Origin: Tragulus kanchil
Lineage: Eukaryota; Chordata; Mammalia; Artiodactyla; Tragulidae
DNA length: 64,000 nt
Reading direction: 5' to 3'
NCBI GenBank assembly: GCA_022376925.1
Contig: JAIOJX010000028.1
Location: 69,653,001 to 69,717,000 of the forward strand
Position numbers and translations under genes: made by a program. The notes under the pieces were generated by a model. It was not told the origin of the DNA. It saw only the letters and a list, made by a program, of their open reading frames with translations, and ran no database searches. Shown here piece by piece: positions 59,727 to 64,000 of this stretch (positions are counted from its first letter, which is position 1; every line of letters starts with the position of its first letter).

Positions 59727-61818
59727 CCTGTTATGCGTATATGGAGAACAAAAATGAATGGATTCATCCTGAGTGGGCGATTTACAGGAAAGTGTGACAA
59801 GGAGATTAAAGTGAGAAAAGTTAGTTGTGAACTTATTAAGCTGAGAAATCATGGAATCTTTAATAAATAAGAAAGAAAATGTACACAGGGAGAGGCTAAC
59901 AGACAGAATGTCACAGAATTGTCTCTATCAAACCTTTAGTTTTATGTATGAGGAAATCCCAAAGTGGTCCACTTTCACCACTCTTATTCAACATAGTCCT
60001 GGAAGTTCTAGAAACAGCCATAAGAGAATAGAAAGAAATAAAAGGAATCCAGATTGGAAAGGAAGAAGTCAAACTCTCTCTATTTGCAGACGACATGATA
60101 TTATACATAGAAAATCCCAAAGACACTATTACAAAATTACTACAGCTAATCAGTGAATTCAGCAAAGTCGCAGGATACAAAATCAGTACACAGAAATCAC
60201 TGGCATTCCTATACACAAACAATGAAAAATCAGAAAACAAAATCAAAGAGGCAGTTCCCTTCACCATTGTAACCAAAAGAATCAAATATCTAGGAATAAA
60301 CCTACCCAAAGAAACAAAAGAACTATACACAGAAAATACAAGACACTCATGAGAGACATTAAAGAAGACTTAAACAGATGGAGAGATATTCCATGTTCCT
60401 GGATCAGAAGAATCAATATTGTGAAAATGACCATACTACCAAATGTCATCTATAGATTCAATGTGATCCCTATCAAACTACCAATGACATTCTTCACAGA
60501 ACTAGACCAAAGAATAACACAGTTCATATGGAAACACAAAAGACCTTAAATAGCCAAAGCAATCCTGAGGAAGAAGAACAGAGCTGAAGGGATCAGCCTT
60601 CCTAACTTCAGACTCTACTATAAAGCAACAGTCATCAAGACAGTATGGTACTGGCACAAAAATAGAAATATCGACCAATGGAACAAGATCGAGAACCCAG
60701 AGATAAACCCATGCACCTATGAGTACCTTATTTTTGACAAAGGAGGCCAAACTATAACAGGGGAAAAACAAAATTTAAATTTTTTTGCCTGTTATGCGTA
60801 TATGGAGAACAAAAATGAATGGATTCATCCTGAGTGGGCGATTTACAGGAAAGTGTGACAAGGAGATTAAAGTGAGAAAAGTTAGTTGTGAACTTATTAA
60901 GCTGAGAAATCATGGAATCTTTAATAAATAAGAAAGAAAATGTACACAGGGAGAGGCTAACAGACAGAATGTCACAGAATTGTCTCTATCAAACCTTTAG
61001 TTTTATGTATGAGGAAATCCCAAAGTGGTCCACTTTCACCACTCTTATTCAACATAGTCCTGGAAGTTCTAGAAACAGCCATAAGAGAATAGAAAGAAAT
61101 AAAAGGAATCCAGATTGGAAAGGAAGAAGTCAAACTCTCTCTATTTGCAGACGACATGATATTATACATAGAAAATCCCAAAGACACTATTACAAAATTA
61201 CTACAGCTAATCAGTGAATTCAGCAAAGTCGCAGGATACAAAATCAGTACACAGAAATCACTGGCATTCCTATACACAAACAATGAAAAATCAGAAAACA
61301 AAATCAAAGAGGCAGTTCCCTTCACCATTGTAACCAAAAGAATCAAATATCTAGGAATAAACCTACCCAAAGAAACAAAAGAACTATACACAGAAAATAC
61401 AAGACACTCATGAGAGACATTAAAGAAGACTTAAACAGATGGAGAGATATTCCATGTTCCTGGATCAGAAGAATCAATATTGTGAAAATGACCATACTAC
61501 CAAATGTCATCTATAGATTCAATGTGATCCCTATCAAACTACCAATGACATTCTTCACAGAACTAGACCAAAGAATAACACAGTTCATATGGAAACACAA
61601 AAGACCTTAAATAGCCAAAGCAATCCTGAGGAAGAAGAACAGAGCTGAAGGGATCAGCCTTCCTAACTTCAGACTCTACTATAAAGCAACAGTCATCAAG
61701 ACAGTATGGTACTGGCACAAAAATAGAAATATCGACCAATGGAACAAGATCGAGAACCCAGAGATAAACCCATGCACCTATGAGTACCTTATTTTTGACA
61801 AAGGAGGCCAAACTATAA
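59727..61818 (+). repeat. Local tandem duplication 19 (59727-60757 / 60788-61818)
   Basis: Offset 1061 with no net indel. It spans the 5' flank and start of an L1. The 30 bases of filler (60758-60787) look like a garbled form of the continuation at 61819-61840. Confidence 0.97.
59965..60757 (+). mobile_element. L1 ORF2 fragment, reverse-transcriptase part (duplicate)
   Basis: Encodes the end of the L1 reverse transcriptase. A frame with one stop (about 59970-60160) contains the catalytic FADD motif at about 60089-60100, followed by the 85-codon frame 60095-60352. The same DNA follows at 61026-61818 and there continues into the rest of ORF2, so this stretch is redundant. Confidence 0.9.
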
Positions 61819-63699
61819 AATGGGAAAAAGACATCTTCTTCAACAAATGTTGCTGGGAAAACTGGACAGCTACATGCAAAAAAATGAAGTTGGAACATTC
61901 CCTGACCCCATACACAAAGATCAACTCAAAATGCATTAAAGACCTAAATGCAAGACCAGAAACCATCAAACTCTTAGAAGAGAATATAGGCAAAACCCTC
62001 AAGGACATAAATCAAAGCAAGATCTTCTCTGACCCACCTAATAGAATAGTGGAACTAAAAAGAAAAATGAACACGTGGGACCTAATGAAACTTAAAAGCT
62101 TTTGTACAGCAAAAGAAATTACAATAAAGCTGAACAGACAACCCACAGAATGGGAGAAAATCATAGCAAATGAAACAACAGACAAAGAATTAATCTCCAA
62201 AATCTACAAGCAACTCAGACAACTCAGCACTGGAAAAACGAACAACCCAATCAAAAAATGGGAAAAGGACCTAAACAGACACCTCTCCAAAGAGGACATA
62301 CAGATAGTCCCAAAACACATGAAACGATGCTCAACTTCACTTATAACTAGAGAAATGCAAATTAAAACTACAATGAGATATCATCTCACACCCGTCAGAA
62401 TGGCCATCATCCACAAATCAACAGGCAATAAATGCTGGAGAGGGTGCGGAGAAAAGGGAACACTCCTGCATTGCTGGTGGAAATGTAGACTGATACAGCA
62501 TCTATGGAAGACAGCATGGAGATTCCTTAAAAAACTAAAAAGAGAGCACCCTATGACCCAGCAATCCCACTCTTAGGCTTATACCCTGATGAACACAGAC
62601 ACCAAAGAATAACACAGTTCATATGGAACACACTACAAATGACCTTAAAAAAGACATTCTTCACAGAACTAGACCAAAGAATAACACAGTTCATATGGAA
62701 ACACAAAAGACCTTAAATAGCCAAAGCAATCCTGAGGAAGAAGAACAGAGCTGAAGGGATCAGCCTTCCTAACTTCAGACTCTACTATAAAGCAACAGTC
62801 ATCAAGACAGTATGGTACTGGCACAAAAATAGAAATATCGACCAATGGAACAAGATCGAGAACCCAGAGATAAACCCATGCACCTATGAGTACCTTATTT
62901 TTGACAAAGGAGGCCAAACTATAAAATGGGAAAAAGACATCTTCTTCAACAAATGTTGCTGGGAAAACTGGACAGCTACATGCAAAAAAATGAAGTTGGA
63001 ACATTCCCTGACCCCATACACAAAGATCAACTCAAAATGCATTAAAGACCTAAATGCAAGACCAGAAACCATCAAACTCTTAGAAGAGAATATAGGCAAA
63101 ACCCTCAAGGACATAAATCAAAGCAAGATCTTCTCTGACCCACCTAATAGAATAGTGGAACTAAAAAGAAAAATGAACACGTGGGACCTAATGAAACTTA
63201 AAAGCTTTTGTACAGCAAAAGAAATTACAATAAAGCTGAACAGACAACCCACAGAATGGGAGAAAATCATAGCAAATGAAACAACAGACAAAGAATTAAT
63301 CTCCAAAATCTACAAGCAACTCAGACAACTCAGCACTGGAAAAACGAACAACCCAATCAAAAAATGGGAAAAGGACCTAAACAGACACCTCTCCAAAGAG
63401 GACATACAGATAGTCCCAAAACACATGAAACGATGCTCAACTTCACTTATAACTAGAGAAATGCAAATTAAAACTACAATGAGATATCATCTCACACCCG
63501 TCAGAATGGCCATCATCCACAAATCAACAGGCAATAAATGCTGGAGAGGGTGCGGAGAAAAGGGAACACTCCTGCATTGCTGGTGGAAATGTAGACTGAT
63601 ACAGCATCTATGGAAGACAGCATGGAGATTCCTTAAAAAACTAAAAAGAGAGCACCCTATGACCCAGCAATCCCACTCTTAGGCTTATACCCTGATGAA
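61547..63699 (+). repeat. Local tandem duplication 20 (61547-62593 / 62653-63699)
   Basis: Offset 1106 with no net indel. The 59-base filler (62594-62652) contains 'caaagaataacacagttcat', also present at 61569 and 62675, so a short piece appears three times. Confidence 0.97.
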
Positions 63700-63940
63700 A
63701 TCAAATCTGAAAGAAGCACCTGTACCCCAATGTTCATTGCAGCTCTCTATACAATAGCTAGAACATGGAAGCAACCTAGATACCCATTGATGAGCAAATG
63801 CTCTGGTACATATATACAATGGAATAGTACACAGCTGTAAAGAGAAATGCAGAAGAATCAGCCCTAATGAGGTGGCTGGATCTAGAAGCTATCATAAAAA
63901 GTGAAGTTAATCAGAAAGAGAAGGACAAGTGCAATATACT

Positions 63941-63968
63941 AACACACACATATATATATATATATATA
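63941..63968. repeat. (AC)n(TA)n microsatellite
   Basis: A short AC run passes into a TA run within the 3' part of the L1. Confidence 0.9.
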
Positions 63969-64000
63969 GAATCTAGTAGGATGGTGATGATGGCACATGC

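Larger units (their letters stand above)
61026..64000 (+). mobile_element. 5'-truncated L1, ORF2 3' half, runs off the window
   Basis: From the reverse-transcriptase palm through the C-terminal domain. The longest frame, 61884-62576 (230 codons), carries the ORF2 cysteine cluster (CWRGCGEKG then HCWWKC near its end). Interrupted by duplication 20 (62594-62652). After 63700 it enters the last part of ORF2 and a (TA)n run (63941-63968). The 5' end at about 59965 is a truncation and the 3' end lies beyond 64000. Stops in the RT part make it inactive. Confidence 0.92.

Noticed and set aside
61884..62576. 230-codon frame as a functional gene
   Set aside because: It is the C-terminal part of L1 ORF2 inside a 5'-truncated copy and is repeated at 62990 by duplication 20.
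1559..63699. A novel tandem-repeat or amplification system
   Set aside because: No shared sequence, motif or element lies at the 20 junctions; only the size is shared, which points to assembly rather than a mechanism.
1..64000. CRISPR arrays, operons, ribosome binding sites, phage or plasmid features
   Set aside because: Repeat content and texture are mammalian; no short regularly spaced repeats or bacterial gene organisation are present.

Overview
This is nuclear DNA from a ruminant artiodactyl. Every interspersed repeat I recognise is mammalian, and several are ruminant-specific: Bov-tA SINEs (tRNA-like head joined to a BovB-derived body), a BovB LINE 3' end, CHR-type tRNA-derived SINEs, ruminant-type L1, and older L2, MIR and L1M pieces. 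The sequence is AT-rich. I find no protein-coding gene, spliced exon series, CRISPR array, operon or prokaryotic feature. The short reading frames present are fragments of SINEs, L1 or ERV, or chance ORFs in AT-rich DNA, and many occur twice only because the DNA under them is duplicated. I cannot name the species.

The dominant structure is a chain of 20 head-to-tail duplications. Each repeats about 1.05-1.17 kb almost identically. Second copies start near 2712, 8549, 10345, 12216, 14260, 16299, 19471, 21942, 25866, 28755, 30653, 36679, 43056, 45776, 47815, 50079, 54667, 57363, 60788 and 62653. They cut through SINEs, L1, an ERV, a 28S rRNA pseudogene and single-copy DNA alike. Many junctions carry 0-64 bases of odd sequence that is often a garbled piece of a neighbouring segment. 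The best explanation is an assembly fault: overlapping contig ends were joined without being merged. Removing one copy of each would shorten the window by about 22 kb, to about 42 kb.

Layout. 0-5 kb: old L1 pieces carrying Bov-tA and CHR-type SINEs, then L2. 5-17 kb: mostly unique AT-rich DNA with one Bov-tA (seen three times), an ancient repeat and a MIR. 17-26 kb: three CHR-type SINEs and one Bov-tA. 25.6-27.4 kb: a 28S rRNA pseudogene. 27.4-33 kb: SINE-free DNA. 33-52.5 kb: many SINEs and a BovB tail. 53.2-55.7 kb: a 5'-truncated minus-strand L1. 56.6-59.1 kb: a decayed class I ERV pol remnant (connection/RNase H, integrase). 59.4-59.7 kb: L2. 60-64 kb: a 5'-truncated plus-strand L1 ORF2 fragment running off the window. 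Nothing here forms a pathway; the window reads as an intergenic or intronic repeat landscape.
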